From NCBI RefSeq assembly GCF_006717075.1, contig NZ_VFQC01000003.1, positions 1 to 64,000 on the forward strand: a stretch of 64,000 nucleotides of DNA, given 5' to 3'. The position numbers and the translations under genes were made by a program. The notes below the pieces were generated by a model. The model was given only the letters and a program-made list of their open reading frames with translations, had not been told where the DNA came from and searched no databases. The DNA comes from Haloactinospora alba (GTDB lineage: Bacteria; Actinomycetota; Actinomycetes; Streptosporangiales; Streptosporangiaceae). Shown in pieces: positions 43,657 to 51,364 of this stretch (positions are counted from its first letter, which is position 1; each line of letters opens with the position of its first letter).

Positions 43657-44028
43657 GTGCACAGGCTTGGGCTGAGCACCCGGGTCGAGAACCACAGCGT
43701 GATCGTCAAGGTCGAAGGCGACCTCGACATCGCCACTGCGGGCGACCTCCACGAACATGTCCTGTCCGATGTCGACACGCACGGCCCGTGGATGATCCTC
43801 GACCTTTCGGAGCTGGACTTCATGGACTCCAGCGGGCTGAACGTCATCATCAACGCCTACCGGGCCGTCACGGAGCGGGGCGGAAGCCTCGCGCTCGCGG
43901 CTCCCAACGAACGGGTCACCAAGGTCGTACGCCTGGTCGGACTCCACCGCCAGGTTCCGGTACACAACACCGTCTCCGCCGCGGTCAACGCGATGGAGGC
44001 CCTGGAGGCCAAGCAGCAGGCCGGTTAG
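43657..44028 (+). CDS. STAS-domain anti-sigma factor antagonist
   Basis: The 123-residue protein starts best at GTG 43657, behind GGAGGA. It is a single STAS domain with the SpoIIAA-like core: VIVKVEGDLDIATAGDLHEHV, then ILDLSELDFMDSSGLNVIINAY, where the Ser pair in MDSSGLN is the site phosphorylated by an anti-sigma kinase. A closing helix (VPVHNTVSAAVNAME) follows. It would release a sigma-B-type sigma factor when unphosphorylated. No kinase or sigma gene is adjacent, so its partners lie elsewhere. The gene stands alone between meaB and a convergent small gene. Confidence 0.9.
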   Translation: MHRLGLSTRVENHSVIVKVEGDLDIATAGDLHEHVLSDVDTHGPWMILDLSELDFMDSSGLNVIINAYRAVTERGGSLALAAPNERVTKVVRLVGLHRQVPVHNTVSAAVNAMEALEAKQQAG

Positions 44029-44245
44029 TTCCGTCGGCGGCGCCACCCGTCGCCAACGCTCCCCTCAGCGCTGGACACCACCACCCTCGAAGCCCGCAGC
44101 GCGGGCGCCGCCCCGGAGCCCGGCCCGTCGGACCCCGTCGGTCAGTGAAGGACCGGTTGCCGAGGTGCGCTCCCGCCGGCAGGCCGCCCCGCGGGGCACC
44201 GTGCCGGTCGCCGGGCCACGCCCCGGTCGCGGCCCGGCGACGGGG

Positions 44246-44509
44246 TCAGCACCACAGGCGGCGCATCGTCCCGTGGTTCTCCGCGGGACCGACAGTGATC
44301 TCGGCGATGCTGGGGTCGCCCCGGTCCGTCTCCGCGGCGACCCGGACGAGCCGGGTCTGTCCGCCGGGAACCCCGGCCGTGTCGCCTCCCGTGCACTCCC
44401 AGGTCTCGATGATGCGCCGTACCCGGTACATCTGGCCTCGCCAGGTGAACAGGGCCGGATGCCCGCTGGTGGTTTTCCGGACGTCGATCGGTTCGTTGTA
44501 GAGGCTCAC
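44246..44509 (-). CDS. DUF6504-like small protein
   Basis: The conserved part reads SLYNEPIDVRKTTSGHPALFTWRGQMYRV, then RIIETWECTGG and TRLVRVAAETD, a small beta-rich domain common in actinomycetes next to DNA-repair or regulatory genes. GTG 44509 starts directly at the conserved block (87 residues); a GTG at 44557 would add 16 residues of poor quality. Neither has a strong ribosome site, so the gene may be leaderless. Function unknown. It is divergent from the TetR gene. Confidence 0.6.
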   Translation of the reverse strand: MSLYNEPIDVRKTTSGHPALFTWRGQMYRVRRIIETWECTGGDTAGVPGGQTRLVRVAAETDRGDPSIAEITVGPAENHGTMRRLWC

Positions 44510-44745
44510 GCGGTCAGGGTATCGAACACACGTTCGAGTTCCCAGTAGGTGCGCCACACGTCCGGAGTCCGATTGCGCCCCACTTTACGGCGGCGCGGGC
44601 CCGTGGCGCGCAGATTGCCACATCCGTCACACGCGCGGCGTCCCGACCGCCCCCCCGGGCGTGTCGCGTCCCTCCGGACGCCGCCACTGCCCGGCACCGA
44701 CCGGCCGGTACGCCTATCCTGGGGGTCGGCGTCACAGAAAGCGGG

Positions 44746-45369
44746 ATGGGCAGCATGACGGAAGCAAGCGGGAATCAGGAGGCCGCGCCCCGGGTGAGCA
44801 CGGCTCCGGTGCCGGAACGGCTGCTGTCGGTCGCATCCCGGCTGTTCGCCGAGCGCGGCTTCGAACGGGTCTCGGTGCAGGAGCTGGTGGACACCGCCGG
44901 GGTCACCAAGGGTGCGATGTACCACTACTACTCCTCCAAGGAGGACCTGCTCTTCGCGGTGTACCAGCGCGTGCTGGCCATGCAGACGCGTCGGCTGAAC
45001 GAGTACGCGAACGCCTCCGGCCCGGTCGAGGAGCGGCTGCACGCCGCCGCCGCGGACGTCGTCCACACCACGGTGCGCAACCTGGACGACACCGTCATCT
45101 TCTTCCGCTCGCTGCACATGCTCTCGCCCGACCGGCAGAACGCGGTCCGCAAGGAGCGCCGCGCCTACCACGAGCGCTTCCGCGAGATGGTCCTCGAGGG
45201 CCAACGCACGGGTGTCTTCCGCACCGACGTCCCGGCCGAGCTCGCCGTCACCCAGTACTTCGGCGCCGTGCACCACCTCGGCATGTGGTACAACCCGGAG
45301 GGTCAGCTGAGCGGCGCCGACGTCGGCGCGTACTTCGCCGACCTGTTCCTGGCGGGCCTGCGCCCGTAA
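44746..45369 (+). CDS. TetR/AcrR-family transcriptional regulator
   Basis: The 207-residue protein has a TetR DNA-binding head (ERLLSVASRLFAERGFERVSVQELVDTAGVTKGAMYHYYSSKEDLL, about 26-70) and a helical ligand-binding body with VFRTDVPAELAVTQYFGAVHHLG. Start ATG 44746 or 44755 cannot be separated. Effector and targets are unknown. The intergenic space upstream, shared with the divergent DUF6504-like gene, is the natural place for autoregulation. Downstream genes are convergent, so no operon partner is suggested. Confidence 0.9.
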   Translation: MGSMTEASGNQEAAPRVSTAPVPERLLSVASRLFAERGFERVSVQELVDTAGVTKGAMYHYYSSKEDLLFAVYQRVLAMQTRRLNEYANASGPVEERLHAAAADVVHTTVRNLDDTVIFFRSLHMLSPDRQNAVRKERRAYHERFREMVLEGQRTGVFRTDVPAELAVTQYFGAVHHLGMWYNPEGQLSGADVGAYFADLFLAGLRP

Positions 45370-45468
45370 ACCGCCGCGGGCGGTTCGCGCACCGGAACGC
45401 CCGGCCTGGGCGTGGGAAGGCCGGACCCACCGTGCCGCGCCGCCATCGACCTTCTGGGCTCCGGGGAC

Positions 45469-46206
45469 CTACGTTCCCAGGCGCCGGAGCTCGTTGGCGA
45501 GGTCGTCCAGGAACGCGTCCACGTGGGTGGGGTCGTACCCCGGTCGCGCCCGTGTGGTGGAGAACCGGGCCCGGTCGACGTCGGCGGACGTGAGGGTGGC
45601 CTTGTGCGGGGCGCCGCTCAGCAGGGCCTCCAGCGTTCCCTCCGCGCGGCGTAGGAACGCGTCCACCTCCTGCTCCTCGTAGCCGGTGGTGGCCCGGGTC
45701 GCGGGAAACGCCATATCCCGGATGCCCGAGGGGGTGATTCCGGCGGGTGGGCCTGGTGGCGGACCGGCAGAGGCGGGAGGAGCGGGCGGCCGGACTCCCG
45801 GTGGCGCTGGTGGGGCCGGTGGACCCGGTGGTCCCGGTGGGCCGTGCTGCGGCTGGTAGTGGGGAGGAGCCGCGGGGCCGGGGGGTCCACCAGCACCGGG
45901 CGGGCCCGCCTGCGGCGGTCCGGTGTCGGCGCTCAGACCGAGCGCGCGCAACTCGGCCGCGAGGAGGTCGAGGAAGGCGTCCACCTCGTCCTCGTCGTAA
46001 CCGGGTCCCAACCGTGTGGTGCGGAACCGGGACGCCTCCACCTCCTCGGCGGTGACGAACCGTTCGGTCCGGGGGCCGCCGTGCAGCGCCGCCAGGGTGG
46101 CTTCCACCTGGTCGAGCAGCGCGTCGACGTCCTCCTCCTTGTACCCAGGACGCAGGCGCACCGTGTGGAATTGCTTGTTGCGGATGTCAGCCGGTTTCAG
46201 GGCCAT
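45469..46206 (-). CDS. Protein with four DivIVA-like repeats
   Basis: From ATG 46206 the product has 245 residues containing four copies of a 35-residue DivIVA-type motif: IRNKQFHTVRLRPGYKEEDV, VEASRFRTTRLGPGYDEDEV, IRDMAFPATRATTGYEEQEV and VDRARFSTTRARPGYDPTHV. Each is followed by a short helix D-A-F/L-L. Copies 1-2 and 3-4 flank a 75-residue proline/glycine linker. DivIVA motifs bind curved membrane at poles and septa in polar-growing actinomycetes, but here no long coiled coil follows, so it is probably an adaptor rather than a scaffold. The upstream frame lacks a start signal. Confidence 0.8.
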   Translation of the reverse strand: MALKPADIRNKQFHTVRLRPGYKEEDVDALLDQVEATLAALHGGPRTERFVTAEEVEASRFRTTRLGPGYDEDEVDAFLDLLAAELRALGLSADTGPPQAGPPGAGGPPGPAAPPHYQPQHGPPGPPGPPAPPAPPGVRPPAPPASAGPPPGPPAGITPSGIRDMAFPATRATTGYEEQEVDAFLRRAEGTLEALLSGAPHKATLTSADVDRARFSTTRARPGYDPTHVDAFLDDLANELRRLGT

Positions 46207-46318
46207 ACCACTATTGTGCAGACGGGCGGTTCCGACGCGGCCCCGCACCTCCGTCCCGGGTCCCGCGCCCCGGTGTGCCGGGAGGCGTGTTCCGGTCCGG
46301 ACCCGGCGGGCCGCGCGG

Positions 46319-47042
46319 TCAGTGGAGCAGGTCGGGCCGGTAGTGCCGGAGGTGGGCGAGCAGGGGGTTGGACCGGTCGGCGCGGCCGGCGGCAGTGAAC
46401 GAGACAGTGACCAGTTCCTGGCCCGTGTCGGGGTTACGCGGCTGCCTGGCGCGCTCCCCGCGCAGGTGGGAGGGGGCGCTGCCGGGGAACCAGCGCTCTC
46501 CCCAGCCGATGAGGACCTGGGAGCGGACTTTCAGGCTCGTGGCCTTCCCCAGGGCCACCGCCGTGTCCACCGACACGTCCCTCATGGTGGAGTACATGCG
46601 GGAGCGCCTGTCCACAACGGGGCCGACCCGGACGACGTCGGCCCACCTCAGCCGAGTTCACGTACCCGGCGCGGTCGCGCAGTTCCGCCCCGGTGGGGGA
46701 GGCCACGACAGTGGTTCCGGTGAACATCCGGCGCGTCCTGCGGACCAGTACGGCCAGGACCGCCGCGGCAACGGCCAGGCTGAACAGGAGCCCCAGCGCG
46801 AAGGCGCTTCCGAGGTCCGGGGTGAGCGCTGAGAAAACCGGCGTGCTGAAGAGCAGAACGACCAGGACGCACCCGGCGAGGCCGGGCAGCCAGGGGAGCA
46901 GCTGGCGCGCGTGGTCGCGGAACCCCGCCCCGGGCGACATCGGCGTGGCCGACGGGTGCTCGGGAGGGGGCCACTCGTGCCCGCCCTGGTGGTGGGGCGC
47001 CTGACTGCGGTGGTGCTGGTAGTGGTGGGGAGAACGATTCAT
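46319..47042 (-). pseudogene. Membrane protein gene with apparent frameshift
   Basis: ATG 47042 opens a frame with a His/Pro-rich start and two membrane helices (about 48-72 LLPWLPGLAGCVLVVLLFSTPVF, and about 80-105 FALGLLFSLAVAAAVLAVLV). After YVNSAEVG (about 46636-46649) this frame degenerates to Arg/Gly/Pro. A good protein continues in the next frame as ADVVRVGPVVDRRSRMYSTMRDVSVD and runs to a stop at 46319 (ends LRHYRPDLLH). Removing one G in the GGTGGG run joins them into a protein of about 240 residues. It may be a sequencing error, a real inactivation, or less likely a programmed shift. Confidence 0.65.
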
Positions 47043-47117
47043 GGCAGCAGGATAGGGAACCTCCGGCGGCCGCCGTTCCCCGGTGCCACGGCCGACCGGT
47101 GCCTGGGGGAACGGGAG

Positions 47118-47978
47118 TCAGTCCCGTCGCGCGTAGTGGGCGAGCCCGGAGGCCAGCGCGGCGCCGGCCCGCTCGCGCCACTGGCTGTCGGTGATCTTCT
47201 CCGCGTCGTCCGGATCGCGCATGTTGCCCACCTCGAGGAACACCTTGGGAACCGTGGACAGGTTGAGCCCGCCCAGGTCGGTGCGTTCGTCGATGCCCTC
47301 CTCCCCGATGTAGTCGGCGTAGGGCTGGTCCGCCTCCTCGCGGAAGGTGGTGCGGACGTCCTCGGCGAGCTGGCGGGACGGGCCGATGATGTCGGCGTTG
47401 GTGGAGTACCCGTCGATCTCGCCCGGGGTGATGACGTGGAACCCGCTTCCTCCGGAGGCCCCGTCGGCGTGGATGGAGACGGCGGCGTCGGCGTCCGCGT
47501 CGTTGCCGATCTCGGCGCGCTCGTTGACGCACGGGCCGACCCCGTCGTTGTCCTCACGGGTGAGGACGACCTCGGCCCCGTCGGACTCCAGCTCGTCGCG
47601 GACCACACGTGCCAGGTCCCAGGTGAACTCGTGCTCGTGGTACCCGTCCGCGGTCTCGGCGCCGACCGTGTCGCAGGACTTCTCCCCAGGGCCGGAGGGC
47701 ACCTGCTCGGCGATCTCCTCGGCCGCGTCAGCGTTCCCGCCGTTGTGCCCGGGGTCGACGACGATCGTGGTTCCGGACAGTGGCCCCTGCTCCGTGGGCG
47801 GGGCGGTGCTGTTCCCGTCGCCGCTGTCGGGGCTCTCCCGGGAGTCGGTGGTGGGTGGTTCGGGACTGGAACCGTCGTCTCCGGCGACGGCGGAGCACCC
47901 CGTGAGGGCGAGGAGCACCGCCCCGGTGAGGAGAACGGGGGGAGCGAACCGGCGGGTCGGAGTGTGGGTGTGACGCAT
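47118..47978 (-). CDS. Lipoprotein N-acetylmuramoyl-L-alanine amidase (Amidase_3)
   Basis: From ATG 47978 the 286-residue product has a lipoprotein signal (PPVLLTGAVLLALTGC) and a spacer. The zinc amidase domain follows, with IVVDPGHNGGN (first His), the EHEFTWDLARVVRDEL region with the Glu ligand, VSIHADGASG (second His) and VFLEVGNMRD (catalytic Glu). It cleaves the bond between muramic acid and the stem peptide of peptidoglycan outside the membrane. Four cysteines may form disulphides. It has no cell-wall-binding domain of its own. Confidence 0.88.
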   Translation of the reverse strand: MRHTHTPTRRFAPPVLLTGAVLLALTGCSAVAGDDGSSPEPPTTDSRESPDSGDGNSTAPPTEQGPLSGTTIVVDPGHNGGNADAAEEIAEQVPSGPGEKSCDTVGAETADGYHEHEFTWDLARVVRDELESDGAEVVLTREDNDGVGPCVNERAEIGNDADADAAVSIHADGASGGSGFHVITPGEIDGYSTNADIIGPSRQLAEDVRTTFREEADQPYADYIGEEGIDERTDLGGLNLSTVPKVFLEVGNMRDPDDAEKITDSQWRERAGAALASGLAHYARRD

Positions 47979-48133
47979 GTGTGCTCTCGGGGAGGGGACG
48001 TGAGGGTGGGAAAGGGGGGTGGGGAACACAACCTAACGGTTCCGCGGGAACATTTCGCGGGTATAACGCGTCATATCTTGAGATCTGTTGTCCCGTTGTC
48101 CCGATGGGAACGAACCCCCGCGAGGTGAGAACG

Positions 48134-48493
48134 ATGCGCAAGTCCAACCGTGCCGCGGCCGGTGCGGCGGCGTGGCAGGCCGCCAGCGAGAGCGTGCGTC
48201 CCGGTAAGCCCTCCCTGCGGGAACGCGCCGGCGCCCTGCCGCGGATGCTCGGCGCGCGGCTGCGCGGCCGCTACACCGAGGTCCCCGCCTCCCGGCTGTT
48301 GCTGTTCGCCGTGGCCGTGCTCTACATCGTCTCTCCCATCGACCTGGTCCCCGAGATCTTCATCCCCGTGCTCGGGCTGGCCGACGACGTCGGGGTCGCC
48401 GTCTGGCTCACCAGGAGCGTGCTGACCGAGACCGAGCGGTACCTGACGTGGGAGCGGCACGGTCCCTACGTCCAGGGCCATGTCGTGGACTGA
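48134..48493 (+). CDS. DUF1232 (YkvA-type) membrane protein
   Basis: The 119-residue protein carries the DUF1232 signature (VAVLYIVSPIDLVPEIFIPVLGLADDVGVAVWL, about 65-95). A basic N-terminal half precedes it and an amphipathic tail follows. ATG 48134 follows GAGGTGAGAA. Members are small membrane proteins of unknown function, found widely. It ends before a strong hairpin, so it is a single-gene unit. Confidence 0.85.
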   Translation: MRKSNRAAAGAAAWQAASESVRPGKPSLRERAGALPRMLGARLRGRYTEVPASRLLLFAVAVLYIVSPIDLVPEIFIPVLGLADDVGVAVWLTRSVLTETERYLTWERHGPYVQGHVVD

Positions 48494-48512
48494 CCCGCTG
48501 GACCGTCGTTCT

Positions 48513-48548
48513 CCCCTGGCCACGGGAACAGGTCCCCGTTGGCCGGGG
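48513..48548 (+). terminator. Imperfect stem-loop after the DUF1232 gene
   Basis: CCCCTGGCCACGGG at 48513-48526 and CCCCGTTGGCCGGGG ending at 48548 can pair with two mismatches. It separates this gene from the nickel operon promoter. Confidence 0.5.
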
Positions 48549-48587
48549 GGTGGTCGCGCGCTGTCCGTCCCACACGCGTATGGTTTC

Positions 48588-48610
48588 TAGTTGCAAATAG
48601 TTCGCAACTA
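48588..48610 (+). promoter_or_regulatory. Nur-type nickel regulator box upstream of nikA
   Basis: TTGCAA at 48591-48596, five bases, then TCGCAA at 48602-48607, close to the TTGCAA-N5-TTGCAA consensus known for Nur in Streptomyces. It sits in a wider exact inverted repeat, TAGTTGC/GCAACTA at 48588-48610, 12 bases before the nikA start. Binding here would block transcription when nickel is plentiful. Confidence 0.75.
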
Positions 48611-48621
48611 GTGGGACAGGC

Positions 48622-50184
48622 ATGACGAAGCATCGACTCCTGATCGCGGCCGGCGCGTCCGTGGGGCTGCTCGCCACAGGATGCACGGCGGGTTCCGGCG
48701 GGGGCGACGACGGCGACACCCTGACCTACGCGCTGGGAGACGAACCCGAACAGCTGAACCCGGCGCTGGTCAGCGAGCATCTCGACCCGGTGACGGAGAT
48801 GGTGTTCACCGGCCTCACCGCGCACGACGCCGACAACGAGGTCATCCCCGCCCTCGCCGAGGAGTGGGAGATCAGTGACGACGAGACGCACTACACCTTC
48901 ACCCTGCGCGACGACGTGACCTGGCACGACGGGGAGCCGTTCACCGCCGCCGACGTCGTCTTCACCGTCGAGGGCATCCGGGACGGGGACCTCTCCACGA
49001 GCAACAAGTTCGCCAACGTCACCGACGTGGCCGCGACGGACGAGCACACCGTGGAACTGGAGCTCTCCGAGCCCACCCCGGCGCTGCTGGACAGCCTGTC
49101 CAACGGCATGCTCCCGGAACACGTCCTCGCCGGCAGCGGTGTCGACGCCCCCGACTTCGGCGCGAACCCGGTCGGTACCGGCCCGTTCGAGCTGGAGACC
49201 TGGAAGCACGGGGAGTACGCCGAACTCTCCGCGAACGAGGACTTCTACGGCGGTTCGCCCGGCCTGGACGGCATCACCGTCTCCTACGTCCCCGACGCGG
49301 CCACCCGCCTCATCCAGGTGGAGAACGGCGACGTGGACGCCGCGTCGCTGGCCCCGGAACAGGCCGACGAGTTCGAGGAGGGCGACGGTCTCCGCGCCGA
49401 GGTGTTCCCCACCGCCGACTACCGGGGCGTGATGTTCAACATGGACGGCGACCGGTTCGCCGACCCCGCGCCCCGGAAGGCGATGAACTACGCGGTGGAC
49501 CGCGAGGCGATCGTGGACAGCGTGCTGCACGGGTACGGGTCCCCGGCGTCCGGGCCGCTGGACCGCAGCCGGTTCCACACCGACGCCGCCGACTACGGGT
49601 TCGACCCCGACCGGGTGGCGGAGATCATGACCGACGCGGGCTACGAACGCAACGAGGACGGCATCTGGGCCAAGGACGGCGAGCCCGTCGCGTTCGACCT
49701 CACCACGTTCGCCGAGGACGACCTGCGGGCCGCCATGGTCGAGGTGCTGGCGACCCAGTTCACCGAGCAGGGCTTCGACGTGACGGCCGACCCCCAGCCC
49801 CGCGACGCCGTGGACTGGGACAACTTCGACGCGTTCCTCATCGGGTGGGGAACCCCCTACGACCCGGACGGTTCCCTCTACGGCCCGTTCCACTCCTCCG
49901 AGGCACTGGACGAGGGCGGCTCCAACTACGGCAGCTACGCCGACGACGCCGTGGACGAGGCCCTGGAGCAGGGGCGCAGCACCAACGACCCCGACACCCG
50001 CGCCGACGCCTACGCCGACTTCCAGGAAGCGCTCGCGGACAACCCGCCCTACGTCTTCGTGTCCTACCTGGAGGCCGTCAACGTCGTCCCCGACGACCTG
50101 GGCGGAATCGAGGAGCGCACCCTGGCGCACCACGGCTACGGGTTCTTCTACAACGCCCAGGACTGGTCCTACGGTTCCGCCTGA
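48622..50184 (+). CDS. nikA: Nickel/peptide ABC transporter substrate-binding lipoprotein
   Basis: The 520-residue protein has a lipoprotein signal (GASVGLLATGC, Cys21) and the SBP_bac_5 fold: DTLTYALGDEPEQLNPALVSEHLDPVTEMVFTGL near the start, LAEEWEISDDETHYTFTLRDDVTWHDGEPFTAADVVF (read as about 75-115), GTGPFELETWKHGEY, and NYAVDREAIVD. The family includes dipeptide and nickel binders. The Nur-type box directly upstream and the five-gene NikABCDE order make nickel the likely substrate. His and Met residues that could bind the metal are scattered and cannot be assigned from sequence alone. Confidence 0.85.
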   Translation: MTKHRLLIAAGASVGLLATGCTAGSGGGDDGDTLTYALGDEPEQLNPALVSEHLDPVTEMVFTGLTAHDADNEVIPALAEEWEISDDETHYTFTLRDDVTWHDGEPFTAADVVFTVEGIRDGDLSTSNKFANVTDVAATDEHTVELELSEPTPALLDSLSNGMLPEHVLAGSGVDAPDFGANPVGTGPFELETWKHGEYAELSANEDFYGGSPGLDGITVSYVPDAATRLIQVENGDVDAASLAPEQADEFEEGDGLRAEVFPTADYRGVMFNMDGDRFADPAPRKAMNYAVDREAIVDSVLHGYGSPASGPLDRSRFHTDAADYGFDPDRVAEIMTDAGYERNEDGIWAKDGEPVAFDLTTFAEDDLRAAMVEVLATQFTEQGFDVTADPQPRDAVDWDNFDAFLIGWGTPYDPDGSLYGPFHSSEALDEGGSNYGSYADDAVDEALEQGRSTNDPDTRADAYADFQEALADNPPYVFVSYLEAVNVVPDDLGGIEERTLAHHGYGFFYNAQDWSYGSA

Positions 50185-50221
50185 CCCGCCGGGAAACCCA
50201 CCGGTGTGAAAGGAGAGCGCC

Positions 50222-51199
50222 ATCCTGGCCTACACCGTCCGGCGCGCGGGGGCGGCCCTCGCCCTCGCCGCCGGGCTGTCCGTGTTCTGCTTCCTGCTGC
50301 TGGACCTCGCTCCCGGTGACCCCGCCCGGGCCGTGTTGGAGGCCCGGGCGGGCGGGCGCCCGGTCGGCACCGACGCCATCGCGGCACAGCGGGAGGCGAT
50401 GGGGCTGACCGACCCGCTGTGGCAGCGCTACCTGGACTGGCTCGGCGGGCTGCTGCGCGGAAACCTCGGCGTGTCCTACATGAACGGGCGGCCCGTGGCG
50501 GACGAGATCACCGACACGCTGCCGTGGACACTGCTGCTCACCGCGGTGGCGATGCTGCTGAGCTTCACCGGCGCGGTCGCCGTGGGCCTGGCGGCGGGGC
50601 TGGCCCGCAGCGCCGCCCTGCGCCGCACCGTCGACACGGCGATGTTCGTGCTGGGCGGGGTCCCCGGTTTCGTGAGCGCGCTGCTCATCCTGTTCGTGTT
50701 CTCGGTGACGCTGGGGTGGTTCCCCTCGGGAGGGGTGGGCAGGCCCGGCGCGGAGGTGACCCCGGCGGCCGTGGCGTCCTCGGTGGTGCTGCCCGCCACG
50801 GCGCTGGCGTTCGGCCACCACTTCGGGGTGTACGTGCGGCTCGTGCAGACGGGGGTGGCCCGGGTGCGCGGCGCCGAGCACGTCACCAGCGCCCACGCGC
50901 GGGGAGTGGGGGCGTGGACCGTGCGCACGAGGCACATCCTCCGCCCGGGCCTCGTGCCGTTCGCGGCCCGGTTCGGGGTCGGCGCCGCCCAACTCCTCGC
51001 CGGCGCCTACACGGTCGAGCTCATCTTCGCGTGGCCGGGCATGGGGCGGCTGGCACTGGACGCGGCCCGGAGCCAGGACTACCCGGTGCTCCTCGCCGTG
51101 GTGCTGCTCACCGGCCTCATCGTGATCGCCGCCAACCTCTTGGGGGAGATAGCGACCGCCCGCCTGGACCCCCGCATCCGGCTGGTTTCGCAGAGTTAG
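50222..51199 (+). CDS. nikB: ABC transporter permease NikB, start codon unusual
   Basis: The protein has the DppB/NikB layout: an N-terminal helix (AYTVRRAGAALALAAGLSVF), a loop with PGDPARAVLE, and QRYLDWLGGLLRGNLGVSY. Six membrane helices follow, and the permease EAA-like loop is GAEHVTSAHARGVGAWTVRTRH (about 220-241). The frame's first helix begins at ATC 50222 or CTG 50225, exactly behind AAAGGAGAGCG. No ATG, GTG or TTG is present until GTG 50282, which would cut away the first helix start. The start was therefore placed at 50222 with a rare initiation codon. The function as inner-membrane channel is secure from the family and operon. Confidence 0.8.
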   Translation: MLAYTVRRAGAALALAAGLSVFCFLLLDLAPGDPARAVLEARAGGRPVGTDAIAAQREAMGLTDPLWQRYLDWLGGLLRGNLGVSYMNGRPVADEITDTLPWTLLLTAVAMLLSFTGAVAVGLAAGLARSAALRRTVDTAMFVLGGVPGFVSALLILFVFSVTLGWFPSGGVGRPGAEVTPAAVASSVVLPATALAFGHHFGVYVRLVQTGVARVRGAEHVTSAHARGVGAWTVRTRHILRPGLVPFAARFGVGAAQLLAGAYTVELIFAWPGMGRLALDAARSQDYPVLLAVVLLTGLIVIAANLLGEIATARLDPRIRLVSQS

Positions 51200-51242
51200 C
51201 GAACAGCGTGCCGGACGGGGACCGGCACTGTGTGCGGCCCTC

Positions 51243-51268
51243 CCGGCGGTCCGGTTCCGGACCGCCGG
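51243..51268 (+). terminator. Perfect 12-bp hairpin between nikB and nikC
   Basis: CCGGCGGTCCGG at 51243-51254 and CCGGACCGCCGG at 51257-51268 pair without mismatch around TT. It splits the transporter genes into two transcripts. Confidence 0.8.
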
Positions 51269-51292
51269 AAACGGGAAGCGTAAAGTATGTAA

Positions 51293-51309
51293 TTGCGAAC
51301 TTTTTGCGA
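51293..51309 (+). promoter_or_regulatory. Second Nur-type box, upstream of nikC
   Basis: TTGCGA at 51293-51298, ACTTT, then TTGCGA at 51304-51309: the same 6-N5-6 spacing as the box before nikA, with A-to-G changes at one position in each half. It lies 25 bases after the terminator and 55 before the nikC start. A TAAAGT that could be a -10 lies just upstream at about 51281. Confidence 0.65.
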
Positions 51310-51364
51310 GAGAGCGTTGGAGGGAACGCGTGGCAACCGCCGGCCCGCGAAGGGCAGCCGGCCC

